The position numbers and the translations under genes were made by a program. A stretch of DNA of 64,000 bases from Gonocerus acuteangulatus (Eukaryota > Arthropoda > Insecta > Hemiptera > Coreidae): positions 78,138,960 through 78,202,959 of the forward strand of contig OX328128.1 of NCBI GenBank assembly GCA_946811695.1, in the 5' to 3' direction. Below the pieces are notes generated by a model. That model saw only the letters and a program-made list of their open reading frames with translations. It was not told the DNA's origin and ran no database searches. Shown piece by piece: positions 22,015-32,363 of the stretch. Numbering within the stretch: the first letter of the stretch is position 1; each line of letters opens with the position of its first letter.

Positions 22015-22724
22015 CGGCGCACAGAGGTCAAAAACAGTCAAAAAACGCTAAAAACTTGATTTTTTGAAGTATTTTCTCCGAACCCATTTGCCTTAAGGCA
22101 AATGTTAAATACCTCGTGAGAGTGCCATTTCTTGAGTTTTAGGCCACCACCGTTGATGCAGGACGGTGGTTAATCATTGAAGTACTGGAAACGAAGAAAA
22201 TTTCCCAAATCCTCATGTACCAAAATCGTTCCTTAAACTTTACTTTTTCAGACCGATGAGGTTGACGCATGTTTTTCTTGTTTTAAAGGGATGTTCGAAG
22301 GATAAAAAAAATGTTTGTATTTTTCGAATCGCCTTCATGGACGGGGATACTGAAAAAGTAAAAAAATTACACAAATTTCGTTTTGTCATATAGCTTTTGC
22401 GTCTCTCTAATTTCGCGCTTAAATATTCCATGGGTATGTATAAAAAGACCCCAGACTGAAATTAGCTGCATAAACCTGCCTACTTCGGTGCTAGAGGTGA
22501 ACGAACTCGGCGCGTTATCTCTATGTAAACATCGGAATCAAATCGAAGATGGATTTTTTTTTGCAGTATTCAAGTCAGTGTTGACTGCAAAAAATGTCTG
22601 AAGTGATCCGAGTGAAAAATCGTGTCCTAGTTAAAATATTGTAATTTCAGGTTTCTAAATCAACAATTTTAAATGTTATTGAGTTTTGAGCGCTTTTGGG
22701 CGGTTTTTGACCACTGTGCGGCGG
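22015..22724. mobile_element. Inverted-repeat element J
   Basis: The left end CGGCGCACAGAGGTCAAAAA and the right end TTTTTGACCACTGTGCGGCG form an inverted repeat of about 40 bp with mismatches. The 710-bp interior has two overlapping short frames with no known motif. The family is not assigned. Confidence 0.65.
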
Positions 22725-23335
22725 TAAGCCAATACTAAATCAGTCCCCGCCCAAATGTGTTTGTCCAGAGCCGCCTATGGCACTGTTCATTGTAATGGAA
22801 ATGCAAGTTGCGGAACTGTAGGGAATATTTCCCTGAGAATATCGCGCATGCGGGATTAGAACTATTCCATCTAACTGAACGGGCTATAATAGACCTAGAT
22901 AATGTGAAGGAGTGTAGAGATTGGACCTATCAAGAGATGATTGTATATGATAATACAGCTTTGGAGGGATGCAGCCGACATTTGCATGGATCTAAAGCAG
23001 CCTCTTTCTCCTTTCCTGTTCGCCTTTTCCGATATTGTCATTCTCCGTCCTTTGGCCATTTTATCTTGGCATTTTATGTAAAATAGTCATTTATTCCAAG
23101 TCTAGTGACGCAGAAGTCGATCTCCCTAAAGTATCGTGGTGGTGAAGTTGGGTCCAAGGGACATTATAAATCCGACCAACGTCTTTCCATATAATTCTTT
23201 TAATTGGTTTTGGTTGCGTTTGGAATAGAAACTCTCAGCGGTAGATGGCGTGCCCAATCTCTACCTGAGAATATGGGGATTCTAGTATAGCCCGTTCAGT
23301 TAGATGAAATTAGATTAACGGGTGCCCTGATTACG

Positions 23336-24007
23336 CTGCACCTACATTGGACCCGTATTTTGCCCGATCCGATCCGATCCGAGTTCGTTTAATAGACAGC
23401 GACCGACGTGAGTGCCTACATTGGTCTCGACCCGATCCGATTCGATTTAGCCACAGCTCGTCAGTAATAATCTCGTAGTGAAGTGAAAATGAGCGATTAA
23501 GTTAAGAAATACCACCTAATAAGCATAGAAACCTTCGATTAGGTTGAATGTTGGAGAAGTCTTGGTATTTGTATTTTAAAATTATTTATAAGAAAGGTAA
23601 CTAGAAGGTTATAAGCATTGGAAGGTTATAAACATTAGAAGGTTATAAACATTGGTAGGTTATAGACGTTGGATGGTTATAAACATCTTTCCACGCAATT
23701 TAATAAACAAGGGAAAGTAAAAACAAAAATGTGAATTAACAAAGTTGTTCTAAATTTTATTTCCTTTAGAACCTGTAGACCTTTTTGAAACACTAAATGC
23801 GGGTTGGCGCCATTTTGCTTTGTCGGTCCGAAATCGGTCTAGAAACAAACAAGTTTGAATGGCCAAGAATCGGTGGCTGTTGGATTGAACCGGATTGGAT
23901 CGGATCGGGACCAATGTAGGCACCTCTATTGAGATGCATGTGTTTGTTTTTCTTCCGACAGTCGGTGGCTATTGGATGAGTTCGGAACGGGTCCAGTGTA
24001 GGTGCAC
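23336..24007. mobile_element. Two related inverted-repeat elements, one inside the other
   Basis: The outer ends are GCACCTACATTGGACCCGT and, inverted, ACGGGTCCAGTGTAGGTGC. The inner ends, at 23411 and 23924, are GTGCCTACATTGGTCTCGAC and its inverse GGGACCAATGTAGGCAC. Outer and inner ends are clearly related, which suggests a family member inserted into another. The target duplications are unclear. Confidence 0.65.
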
Positions 24008-24069
24008 ACTAAGCCAGAGAAACCGCTCGGAGGCATACAAGACCTATTCTGCCACCCGACGTGTTGTTC

Positions 24070-24356
24070 TGTTGTAGGACCAGAACCTGTTATAGTGTCA
24101 GCAATGAACCTCCTTAGAGTTGTAAGGTTCAGTTCCGGCATCCTCCTTGGATCACCAATAGTCTCAAATCCGCAGAGCAGATACCTTTTGGCTGCCATTG
24201 TAGTACATCTGCATACAATGTGGTACGGAGTTTCATCATCTTCGGAGCATAATCGGCACCATCTTGTGTTGGTAAGTCCCATGGAATAAAGATGTCAGCG
24301 AAGTTTACAGTGCCCTGTAAGAAGGTCTGTTATTTCACCTTGGTTCTGCAGAGATT
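24070..24356 (-). pseudogene. Non-LTR retrotransposon C-terminal relic
   Basis: On the minus strand a frame reads TDLLTGHCKLR, a stop, HLYSMGLTNTRW, then CRLCSEDDETPYHIVCRC and MAAKRYLLCGF. This is the segment after the RNase H domain of insect I/R1/Jockey-type non-LTR elements ('TGHC...HL...GL...CRLC...EDDET..H..C.C'). At least one in-frame stop is present and no reverse transcriptase domain is nearby, so it is a dead fragment. It is cut at its 3' side by the nested elements ending at 24007. Confidence 0.75.
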
Positions 24357-24394
24357 AAGAAAGGTTAGATGGAATATTTCTAATCCCGCAAGCG

Positions 24395-24765
24395 CGAAAT
24401 TCTGAGGAGAATATTCTCGTCGGTTCCGCCATTTGCATTTCCATTACAATGAACGCTACTTTAAAGTCAATAAAAACTGATTATGTCTCTTTTAAAAGGC
24501 TTTGAGTGGTCAAGCAAGGGAGGTAATGTTTAATATTTATCAATACTTTGCCAAAACTATGTCTAAAACAATTGAAGCTATAGCCTGTTCAAATAGATAC
24601 TTTATTTAGAGGGAAGAGGGCGTGGCCTATGTTCTCACAAAAACTTCCCTAGTCTTAAACGAGACGTAATCAGTTTTTTTAATGTTTCATGTCTCGTGTT
24701 GTTCCTTGAAATAGGAGTTTTCAAAAGGTGGAATCACCAAAATTTCGCGGAGGATACACATTCTC
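24395..24765. mobile_element. Inverted-repeat element D, copy 2
   Basis: It parallels 10503-10955 block by block: CGGTTCCGCCATTTGCATTT, TGATTATGTCTCTTTTAAAA, the TTAATATTTATCAATACTTT tract, AAACGAGACGTAATCAG, and TGTTCCTTGAAATAGG near the end. It is non-coding. Confidence 0.65.
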
Positions 24766-25370
24766 TTATTTAATGATGTGTGCGTGACAGAGCGAGAGGG
24801 GGAGAGAGAAAGAGAGAGAAGAACCACAAATATTTATTACTTTTCGTGTTTTTACAGGAAATATGGCATGAATAAACCTTTTGTTTAAACATAAGGAAGG
24901 GGGTTATTAAGTGTAGTGAAAGACTGAGTGAGATCAAGAAATTATCCTCCAAAAATAATTAAGCCCGTATTTGGTCCAGTTGTCGTTAAATACACCATTT
25001 CTCCATTCTCAACGTTCTGAAAAGCGTGAAACCTCGTTGGAATCCATGTATACTCTACCTCACTGCCTGAAGGTATTATCGATCAGTTTGTTCGCGTTCA
25101 TCTCCTCTGTTTATATTCAGTTTTATGTTTGCCTTTTGTAATTATGCGCGTCCCCATTGAAAACAGGTCGGATGTAGCCATGTAAATTTATGCACAATTC
25201 TCTTTTCCCCTTAGGGCGATAGAGTGTTTACCATATTGATGGATATTGCCTCGATTCCAGGATATTCCATCTAGTCGGGCCTGGGAGACATCAAAAGTCA
25301 GCACATCCTTCGCGTAGTTTTATATTTGCAATAATCAGCTGACTCAATAACTTTTTTTTAGGGAGTGAGG
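24766..25370. other. No gene recognised; purine-rich patch
   Basis: A GA-rich run lies at about 24787-24825. The rest is unassigned AT-rich sequence. Confidence 0.4.
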
Positions 25371-25562
25371 GAGAGGTGAGTGAGAGAGAGAGAGAGGGTG
25401 AGGGAGAGACAGGGAAAGGGAAAGAGAGGGGAGAACGAAAGAGAGGAAGAGAAAGAGAAGGAGGGAGAGAGAGATGGGGAGGAAAAGACGAAGAGAGATC
25501 CGGAGAGGGACAGGGTTTTGGAGAGGTAGAGGGGGAGAGGGAAAGGGAGATAGAGAGAGAGC
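25371..25562. repeat. Purine-rich (GAGA/GGGA)n low-complexity tract
   Basis: About 190 bp is almost entirely A and G on the plus strand. It opens frames in all minus frames (Ser/Leu/Pro-rich) and one plus frame (Arg/Glu/Gly-rich). These are composition artefacts. Confidence 0.9.
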
Positions 25563-25579
25563 CAAACTGCCAAAATTGG

Positions 25580-26050
25580 AAAGAAATACTCTTAGTCAAT
25601 GATACAGATCCTCATGGTCAATAATTCAGATCCTCTTTTTTGAATGAATGAAAAGTTTTATTCTTATTCCGGGACAGAAGTCCCATAGGAATAATTTTGA
25701 AATTACAAAATAATTTTGAATTTTACGTATAAACTTGAAAACTTATAAGTGCTATCAGTATCAATATAATAGTGTACAGCTTCAATATAGACTAGGTGTT
25801 GGGTAAAACTTGGAGGGATAGAAGGTGGTGGAAGAGTCGGGATTTAAAGGTTTCTAGGTTGGTAGAATGGCGGACAAACGAAGGCAAGGAATTCCATAGC
25901 GAGGTGGCACGGGTGACGAATGATTTTTCGAATATTGCTGTTCGGTGGGAAGGAATATAAAGATCCTCTTAGTCAATGATACAGGTCCTCTTAGTCAATG
26001 ATACAGGTCCTCTTAGTCAGCGATATAGATCCTCTTAGTCAATGCATGAA
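25580..26050. repeat. ~23-bp repeat split by a retrotransposon
   Basis: The core CTCTTAGTCAATGATACAG occurs near 25590, then at 25965, 25988, 26011 (varied) and 26034. The series is interrupted by the non-LTR insertion at 25636-25962. Confidence 0.8.
25636..25962 (-). mobile_element. Non-LTR retrotransposon, 5'-truncated 3' end
   Basis: On the minus strand a frame reads FEKSFVTRAT, then SLWNSLPSFVCRSTNLETFK, SRLFHHLL, and a stop. This is the common C-terminal signature of CR1/L2/RTE-like reverse transcriptase ORFs ('lWNsLP...s..LetFKsrL..yL'). About 200 bp of 3' UTR follow, with AATAAAACTTTTCATTCATT at the end, a short tandem-repeat tail typical of these elements. It is inserted in a 23-bp repeat cluster and heavily 5'-truncated, as such copies usually are. 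The coding part shows no stop, so it may be fairly recent. Confidence 0.8.
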
Positions 26051-26762
26051 ATCTTCATTAATCATGCAAATATCACAAAAATGATTATGTAAACTTTGAT
26101 TATTTGAGAAATGGGAGTAGTTACTTTTTCAATTTGGAAAACATCTAATGTTCCAGATTTTTCTATTTCCTGTCTGGTGGAAGGGGGGGGGGAAGTTTTC
26201 AATAAAAATGCCGACTAAGTAGGGAAGTTGCAGGAAAGGATAAAAGTTTATTTGGAGAAATGACCACTGCTAGGAGGGCGGGAGTTTCACAGCTCGAGGT
26301 AATGGGCCAAGTTTAAATCGAGACAAACAGCTGACATTTTGGCGGGAACTTGTTACTACTGATAAGCAGATTGCGGTTTCTTTGATAGCGCTGCTGTCAT
26401 TTAGGCATCTTTATTACTGCTGTTATTTATTAAATTAAAGGATTAGAAATGTACAGCATGGGATATGTTATATTGGCAAGATGGGCGGGCCTTTACCAAA
26501 ACGCTGTTCATAAACTATTCATTCTGACAATTTGTATCTGCGTCCTTAGCGTGTTTCCATAAAGGTCCTATGCTTATAGTAACTTTAAAACCTTTTGAAT
26601 AGTTATAGTTTTGACAAAAATTTAAAAAGGTACTAGAAAGAAATCTTGAAGAAATGTGAGATTTTTGGCGCCATTCTGCACATAAAACTCATTGTCACGG
26701 AAATCACTCACCCTTTCTTTTCGACTCCAATAACAACAACAATATTATATAACTAATAAAAT
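26051..26762. other. No feature recognised
   Basis: AT-rich sequence with a short G run at about 26185. No coding frame or repeat match was found. Confidence 0.35.
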
Positions 26763-27160
26763 TACGTCACGCAGGAGCTGCATAACTAAGCACTTTCCTC
26801 ATAATATGGGTAGTGTAGATTGCATTCCTGAATAATTTGCTTAAAATAACCTATATAAATAAAACAAAAACATGAATAATTCTCCTAATGAACCGATTTA
26901 GTTTATTTTTACAACAATTTTTTTTCTCTTTGGGTGAAACACACTTCTCCACATCGAATATTGACTTTCGTTGAAATATAACAAATATTACGGCTGGTAT
27001 GGGCAAATACCTACTTTGGTTCCAGAGTAAACCTTCCCCACTCCAGATGGACCGATTTTTCAGGTTAACGAACTCGCTCAATCGTTTGTCGGGGGAATAC
27101 TACAGACCATGTTTTGTGGCGAAAAAACAAAAACTGGCGTATATCGTGTTGACAGGCTTT
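26763..27160 (+). mobile_element. Family B fragment, internally deleted
   Basis: It starts ACGTCACGCAGGAGCTGCAT, keeps AGCACTTTCCTC, then jumps to the last two internal repeat units (ending AACAAAAACTGGCGTATATC). The (TA)n and 3' hairpin are lost. Confidence 0.75.
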
Positions 27161-27232
27161 CTGCTGACCAGGAAGTAAGCGAAATCCCAAAAATGCATAT
27201 GTCTGTTTCTTCACTCCAAACTTAATCAAAAT

Positions 27233-27535
27233 TTAAATATCTGGCTGTGGGATTCTCTTTGGTGATGGATTGTACATGGAATTGTAAAATTGTAATGCAA
27301 GTGGGTCGTTTTTATTGAAATGTATTATTGTTAGGTCAATCCTCAAGTTCTTTACACTCCTGAGGGGAATGTGTAAAGGTTTATTGGTGTGCAGAGGAGA
27401 AAGAACAGACAAGGTCTCATCTGTGTTTTGTAAGTGTCGGATATAGTTTATAAATCCCATAAAATCTTGGATTAAGGGATTTTTGCAAAAAGGCGAAGGG
27501 TCCAAAACAATATAGGATTTCGAGACAATCGCCAA
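27233..27535 (-). pseudogene. Unidentified 100-codon C-terminal coding-like fragment
   Basis: The minus strand is open for 100 codons and closes with TAA just after IPQPDI. The composition is protein-like, with a run reading SVKNLRIDLTIIHFNKNDPL and NPSPKRIPQPDI. There is no ATG at the open start (the first codon is TTG) and the frame emerges from a CAA-rich microsatellite. It therefore looks like the C-terminal part of a longer ORF, probably of a mobile element. I do not recognise the family. Confidence 0.35.
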
Positions 27536-27639
27536 ACAACAACAAACAACAACAAATAAGTAAATACATTAATGCAATTTTTTTTTCGCCCAGTACTTAG
27601 ATAGTAAATAAAGGCCAAGTGGTTATTGAGTCGAATCTC

Positions 27640-27759
27640 GAGAAATATATATACCTGACAAGGTTAAAAGTACAACTCTTTCTATTCCAAGCCACCCAAA
27701 TGACAATAGGAATAAGAACGGAAAAGCGCTTAGATGACGCAGTTCCTTGTGAGTCGGAT
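27640..27759 (-). mobile_element. Family A fragment, 5' end
   Basis: On the minus strand it reads ATCCGACTCACAAGGAACTG and then CGTCATCTAAGCGCTTTTCC, the family A terminus with a decayed subterminal motif. Only about 120 bp is recognisable. Confidence 0.6.
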
Positions 27760-27769
27760 TTTTTATTTA

Positions 27770-28430
27770 ATGCAAACCTTTAAAGTTTTCTTTAAAAGCT
27801 TCAAGAACGACTTTTGTCCACTAAGACTGTGAGAGCGCCGATCTCTGCAGCATCTTCGAACTCTCTTGCTTAACTAAATTTGCGAATTATACAGGAAAAA
27901 AGGGGAAAATGATCCCAATCGGTTGAAATTTGCCGTTCACGCATAGGCTTTGAAATTTGACGAAATATGAAAAACCTTCCTTTTTGTGATTAATTTTTGA
28001 ATTAGTTGATTTCATAATGTATCAGTTTGTAACGTCGTCATATAGACCCTACAAATATTGTGTTTTAATTTTGTTTAGGTCAGTTGATATCTTCCGGTCC
28101 CCAAAATTTGCGAAAATAATGAAAAATTTACTTTTTTATGCATCTTTGATATTTCATATATAATCAGTATTTAAATGTAATAGGCTTAGTATTTTTTCAA
28201 ATGAATTTAGAAAGAGGTACGTGTTATATATATGTCCTGGTCTTTGTACCTCTTTGTGGACCAGGAGGCAGGTTACACTTATGGTTACGCCTCATGGTCG
28301 GCCTATTGCTTGAGTCAGTCGATAAAAGTTCTTATCTAAAATCAGCAATCTTTCTGTTTACCGCCCACAACAGTATGAAAATGGGCTTTTATCGCATTCG
28401 AGGTGGTCGACAAAAGCGAATAGAACTCCC
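27770..28430. other. Unassigned, AT-rich
   Basis: Only a weak plus-strand frame (28201-28443) is present. It may be the decayed upstream part of the pseudogene that follows, but no motif supports this. Confidence 0.3.
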
Positions 28431-28433
28431 AAA

Positions 28434-28975
28434 TTGTGCATAACTGAATGCATCCGAATAATTGAAGAACTAGTTTCGTTTAAATTGAAATCATACATGC
28501 CAATACGGCTTGCTATCAAAACAAGTAAAGACTTCACAGACGGCCCAAAACTAGTTTACCAAGAAATACAATCTACCAAGTATTTGACAAAACCTGTGCT
28601 TGATTTTGTCGACCCTGTGATCGATCGGAATGGTTTTTTCGCCCACCCGACACTTACTGTTAGCCATGGCTCAAGGTGGCAAGAAACACATAAGAGAGCT
28701 TGGCCTTCGAAAAATTCTGAAAGCAAGGCAGATGTATGTAATAGTGAGAACATTTAAGCCACTCAAAATCAAGTTAATTGCGCAAGAATATCAGAAATGT
28801 TCAACAGGATGGACTATGAATTATCTTATCCCCATTGTTGGCAGAAATCAGTGACGGCGAGATCAAATCGCACCTGGCAAGTTACTCAATACCTGGCTGG
28901 GATATTACTTTCAAGCGATTCCCCGTTCACACTCATGCTGTTGAACGCTGTGTGAAACTTGTCAAGGAATCATAA
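28434..28975 (+). pseudogene. Frameshifted copy of an unnamed, multicopy arthropod protein family
   Basis: Three plus frames read in succession. The first includes KTSKDFTDGPKLVYQEIQST and VDPVIDRNGFFAHP. The second gives LLLAMAQGGKKHIRELGLRK and ILKAR. The third gives LSPLLAEISDGEIKSHL and FPVHTHAVERCVKLVKES before TAA. From memory this order ('DPVIxRNxFFAHPxxxLLAM', 'HIRELGLRRILKAR', 'FPCHTQAVERCVKLVTEAS') matches an uncharacterised family present in many copies in some arthropod and cnidarian genomes. I know no function for it. At least two frameshifts make this copy dead. The multicopy habit suggests a mobile-element gene. Confidence 0.55.
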
Positions 28976-29688
28976 GAAAAAGTTTATCCCATCCGTTCAT
29001 TGAAAATGTCCCATCTCTCCTCTGTCCTGTCATTTCTGTTTATGTCTACCTGTCAACACCACAATTATCTCACAATAAAATAATCATACAATGGTAGGTT
29101 TATCCTTTGATCAGCACAACACGACCGCTTATGCAGCATTTCTTTGATCAATCAATTCCGTTTGTTTGCTTTACATTCAGTTGACGTCAGTTAGTTAACA
29201 GTCTGACAGGAATGCGGTTTACCACCTCGGAGGTGACGACTATCCCATTCACAAAGGGAACTTCCGATGAGTTCAGAACCCCGACAGGTCAAACTGTTTC
29301 ATCCCTTTGCTTGACTCCATAACTAGTGGTCAAAGGATTCAACTCCACACAACCATCACTACATATTCAGTGACAATTTCTTGAATTTCTAACCCTTTAA
29401 TCACGAACATGAGCAGTTATTAATGACAAAGTATTTTAAGTATAATATACAGTCCAACTTAAATCTTCGGGTTCTTTAAGGCATTCCAAAACCAAGTCCT
29501 TTAAGTTAGAGGAAGTAAGTTCCGAAGGAATGTTGCTATTGAGGTTGCACTCAGAAAAGAATTAGCAAAACGTCTACAAATCTTCATCGAATCTACCTAT
29601 GGTGTTCCGAAAATATGATAACCTAGTTTTTGTTTTTTGCCGCACTCCCATAACAAACGGCTGAAGGAGATCATCGCATATCTAGAGG
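28976..29688. other. No feature recognised
   Basis: No coding frame of interest and no repeat match. It may include the 3' flank of the pseudogene before it. Confidence 0.3.
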
Positions 29689-30165
29689 CGGGCAGGTTTA
29701 CTCCGGACCCAAATTACAAATTTGCCCATCCGGCCGCAAAATTCATTATATTGCAACCAAATTCTTTATACGTCGCGGGTTTCTAAACAGAAAGGTGTTT
29801 TATAAAAACAAACTAAATTGGTCCATCTGAAGGGGATTTACCCTGCCTCCAAAATACTAATTTGCCCATAATAATAATAAAGCCTTTATTTGTTCCATTA
29901 ATACAAAGATTGAAAAATAAAAAACAAAATATAATAATGCAAAAATTAAAGTTACTTCCATAAGAAAATAAGAAAATAAATGAATAAAATACTTTAGGTA
30001 GTTTCTTTTAAAGAAACAAAGGTCCATTACTGAACAAAGGGCTCTCCCAATTCCATCCATTTGGATCTATCCTTGGCCAGCTTGTACCATGAAGGACCAG
30101 CATGTTTTTTAATGTTGTCTTCCCATCTTGTGAATTTGCCCATACCAGCCGTAATGTTGGTCATG
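29689..30165 (-). mobile_element. Family B fragment split by a retrotransposon
   Basis: On the minus strand the family B internal units are recognisable (GGTTTACTCCGGACCCAAAT on the plus strand; CCAGCCGTAATGTT after the insertion). A non-LTR copy with 12-bp target duplications interrupts it at 29871-30132. Confidence 0.65.
29871..30132 (-). mobile_element. Non-LTR retrotransposon 3' end with 12-bp target duplication
   Basis: On the minus strand a frame reads RWEDNIKKHAGP, then SWYKLAKDRSKWMELGEPF, VQ and a stop. This is a C-terminal motif of many non-LTR reverse transcriptase ORFs ('RW.dDi...ag..W...A.DR..W...geayvqqW'). A 3' UTR and the tail GGCTTTATTATTATTAT follow. AATTTGCCCATA flanks both sides exactly (29859-29870 and 30133-30144). 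It is strongly 5'-truncated. Confidence 0.85.
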
Positions 30166-30490
30166 CCACAACGAACCTTATTATACGATGTGAGTGTCAC
30201 ATCACAAGAAAATTATTAAATTATACGTTCTTGATACTCAAGAAGTAAGCAATATGTGTTATTAAAAAAAAACGAAATCGGTACATCAGGAATCAGACGT
30301 TCATTGCAATAATATATTATCAAAACGTTTTATGATTGGTTTGTATTTGTGTTCGTTATTTTAATGTAATTATTGAGGAACAGGGCGTACCCTACCACCT
30401 TTCATAGTACTGAACCTTTCTGTCCTGAGTAACAGACTTTCTTTTAGGACTTTGTTTTAGGAAGATCTGTACACTTAATCTATTGAGGTT
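30166..30490. other. Unassigned, with one copy of a direct repeat
   Basis: CCTTTCTGTCCTGAGTAACA at about 30417 recurs at about 30713 as CCTTTCTGTCCTGTGTGACC, on the other side of the SINE. Confidence 0.5.
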
Positions 30491-30503
30491 TTAATTTTAC
30501 TTC

Positions 30504-30625
30504 CCAAAGGTCGTGGGTTCGATTCCCACTATGGGGTGGTGGCTTTTCATTAGAAAAAAGAAAAGGCATCAGCCCTGTCCTGGCTAGAAAAGGGAAAAGT
30601 AAATGGACGTTAAAAATTTAAATAA
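30504..30625 (+). mobile_element. tRNA-derived SINE, 5'-truncated, with 12-bp target duplication
   Basis: TAATTTTACTTC flanks it exactly (30492-30503 and 30626-30637). The copy starts just before the B box (GGTTCGATTCC at 30516-30526), has the AAAAGAAAAGGCATCAGCCC core, and ends AAATGGACGTTAAAAATTTA. Without the A box it is unlikely to be transcribed. The clean duplications suggest a recent insertion. Confidence 0.9.
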
Positions 30626-30637
30626 TAATTTTACTTC

Positions 30638-31200
30638 AAGGGACTGTACAGTACAAATCTGGACTCAGGACATCCTTGAGTCCAGCGTTGAACTGTTCAG
30701 ACGATGAGATACCTTTCTGTCCTGTGTGACCGACTTTTTTTTTAGGACTTTACAAAAGTCGTAAAAGCGTCCAGCTTGCTAAAATGACTAGCGCGTTTCC
30801 ACACGAGACAGGAGAGAAATGTGCGGAGAGAGGGTTGTAGACGGGATTTGGCGGCCGTCCAGAGAACACTCCCTCCCAGAGCTGCAATTGATTCTGAAAG
30901 AGTCTATAAAAACGAGTGCTGGTATAATGATTGCCGTCATCCTTCAAAAGCAATTAATAACCCGTGAATATTGACGGATGTGTGTTCATGATTGGTAGTT
31001 AAGGTCGTTAGCAGGGAGATGTGTGCGGAATAAACCACTAGTTACGGGCGGATATACCTAAAGTCCTCTTCCTGTATTTTACGTATATATCCGTTTAACA
31101 GTATATTGGGCGAGGTCCCTTTCAATGGGAGTTTATTCAGACAACTGGTTGGGAAATCATGGTGAATATAAGTTATATATTTGAAAGGTTACTAAATTCC
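30638..31200. other. No gene recognised
   Basis: It contains the second copy of the TTCTGTCCTG direct repeat. At about 31150-31215 there is a short piece like the family A interior (TTTGAAAGGTTACTAAATTC). Confidence 0.4.
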
Positions 31201-31420
31201 CTAATAAAACGGTTTTTGGGTCTCTCCCAATATCTCACTGCTCGTTGAGAAAATTCCTCGCTGCACCAGGGATGTGGCACTAATGGTCCAGAAGTCGGTG
31301 CGTCGTAATGGCCCAGAAGTCGGTGCGCCGTAGAAAAAAGTCCCGTAAGATAGCCAGGCTACGGCCGCCTGATTTTGCCTTTTGCAGTTACCCATTAATA
31401 AATTAATTTTAGGTGTAGCA
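31201..31420 (+). repeat. Interspersed repeat K, copy 1
   Basis: It shares GGCCGCCTGATTTTGCCTTT and CAGTTACCCATTAATAAATT with 59505-59600. A short internal direct repeat (GGTCCAGAAGTCGGTGCG / GGCCCAGAAGTCGGTGCG) is present. The class is unknown. Confidence 0.5.
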
Positions 31421-31825
31421 GCCGCACTTAACCAGACGCACAATAACCTTCCACTGCACTAACTGTCAAACTCGCCCGCCAAGATCGCGGCAAACCTATT
31501 ATTTTCGAACCACGGCCTGCAACTCGCTAATTAGTAAATTAATGATTGATTACTTGCGCGGCTAATGAATCAGCTGTTGTGCAGTACCTCGTGTTGATTT
31601 GAAGCATTTCTTTGTGTTCCCCGAAATCCGTGCATTTTGGAGTTTGTGGTGTGAATTGGACACGGAGACTTTTAATTTGATTTATATTTATTATTATCGT
31701 CAGATGCGCATTATTTATTTTATTTTAATAAAGAAGAATATTTTTATCATTTTATTTATTTACCATCTGGCTTGTCACAAAGACAAGGTGAGCTTAGGGG
31801 CGGCCTGGGACCCCGAATCCAACAC

Positions 31826-31928
31826 AAGAAGTCCTCTCGTCTCCTCATGTACCTTCTACGGAGGCAGGGGTAATACAGTATTACCCCTGCCTCCGTAGAA
31901 GGTACATGAGGAGACGAGAGGACTTCTT
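31826..31928. repeat. Perfect 103-bp palindrome
   Basis: Two 51-bp arms match perfectly around a single central A at 31877. The left arm starts AAGAAGTCCTCTCGTCTCCT and the centre reads GTAATACAGTATTAC. It lies 14 bp before a hammerhead-like motif. Confidence 0.95.
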
Positions 31929-31942
31929 AGCAAGAAGTGCCC

Positions 31943-31974
31943 CTGATGAGGTGCGAATGAATTAAGCACGAAAC
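31943..31974 (+). ncRNA. Hammerhead-ribozyme-like motif
   Basis: CTGATGA, an extra G, stem GTGC, loop, GCAC, then GAAAC. The stem is only 4 bp and no GUH triplet follows directly (ATG). It is probably an eroded Penelope-type terminal repeat. Confidence 0.35.
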
Positions 31975-32090
31975 ATGTAGGGCAGAAAAAATAAAGTGGT
32001 GTGACACAAGGAAGTACTACTTTTTCCCGACCCTAAGCCTAAAAGAACGAAACGCATTAACAAATATTTTGGGTCATCCACAAGAATAAT

Positions 32091-32103
32091 AATATATATA
32101 TAT

Positions 32104-32134
<31 letters not shown>

Positions 32135-32176
32135 AATATATATATATAAATATATATATATAAATATATATATATA
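32091..32176. repeat. (TA)n microsatellite with periodic TAAATA
   Basis: TA tract broken by regularly spaced TAAATA interruptions. Confidence 0.95.
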
Positions 32177-32179
32177 TGT

Positions 32180-32345
32180 AGTGGAGATGGAGATAGTTAG
32201 CCGGTGCAGTAATACGAAGACAAAGGATGGTTGGGATTCGGCATGGAGAAAAAAGCGTCAGACCAGGAAGAAATCTGTATTGGACGTTTCGGCTGCACTT
32301 TGGCAGCCTTCTTCAGCTAAAAAATATATAAAACTTATAAGTAAA
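32180..32345 (-). mobile_element. Penelope-like terminal segment
   Basis: It contains the minus-strand hammerhead-like motif at 32282-32316 and an A-run (plus strand 32348-32363) on its edge. The pattern 'CTGAAGAAGGC...GCCGAAACGTC' is common in Penelope-like terminal repeats. Confidence 0.45.
32282..32316 (-). ncRNA. Hammerhead-ribozyme-like motif, well paired
   Basis: On the minus strand: CTGAAGA (32316-32310), one extra A, stem GGCTGC, loop, GCAGCC, GAAAC (32290-32286), then GTC. The stem has six perfect base pairs. The ACGT inside GAAACGTC is self-complementary, so a stem III could only form between two copies (dimeric hammerhead). Activity is not proven. Confidence 0.45.
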
Positions 32346-32363
32346 CAAAAAAAAAAAAAAAAA

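Larger units (their letters stand above)
22787..24454. mobile_element. Inverted-repeat-bounded composite region
   Basis: About 90 bp at the left (GTTCATTGTAATGGAAATGC onward) is mirrored at 24364-24454. The right arm is also the left end of element D copy 2. Between the arms are a second inverted copy (23285-23315 against 22868-22896), two nested elements at 23336-24007 and a non-LTR relic. This looks like several insertions stacked around D-type ends. Confidence 0.55.

Noticed and set aside
25291..25624. Ser/Leu-rich or Arg/Glu-rich proteins on both strands
   Set aside because: They come from a purine-rich low-complexity tract, and several frames are open at once.
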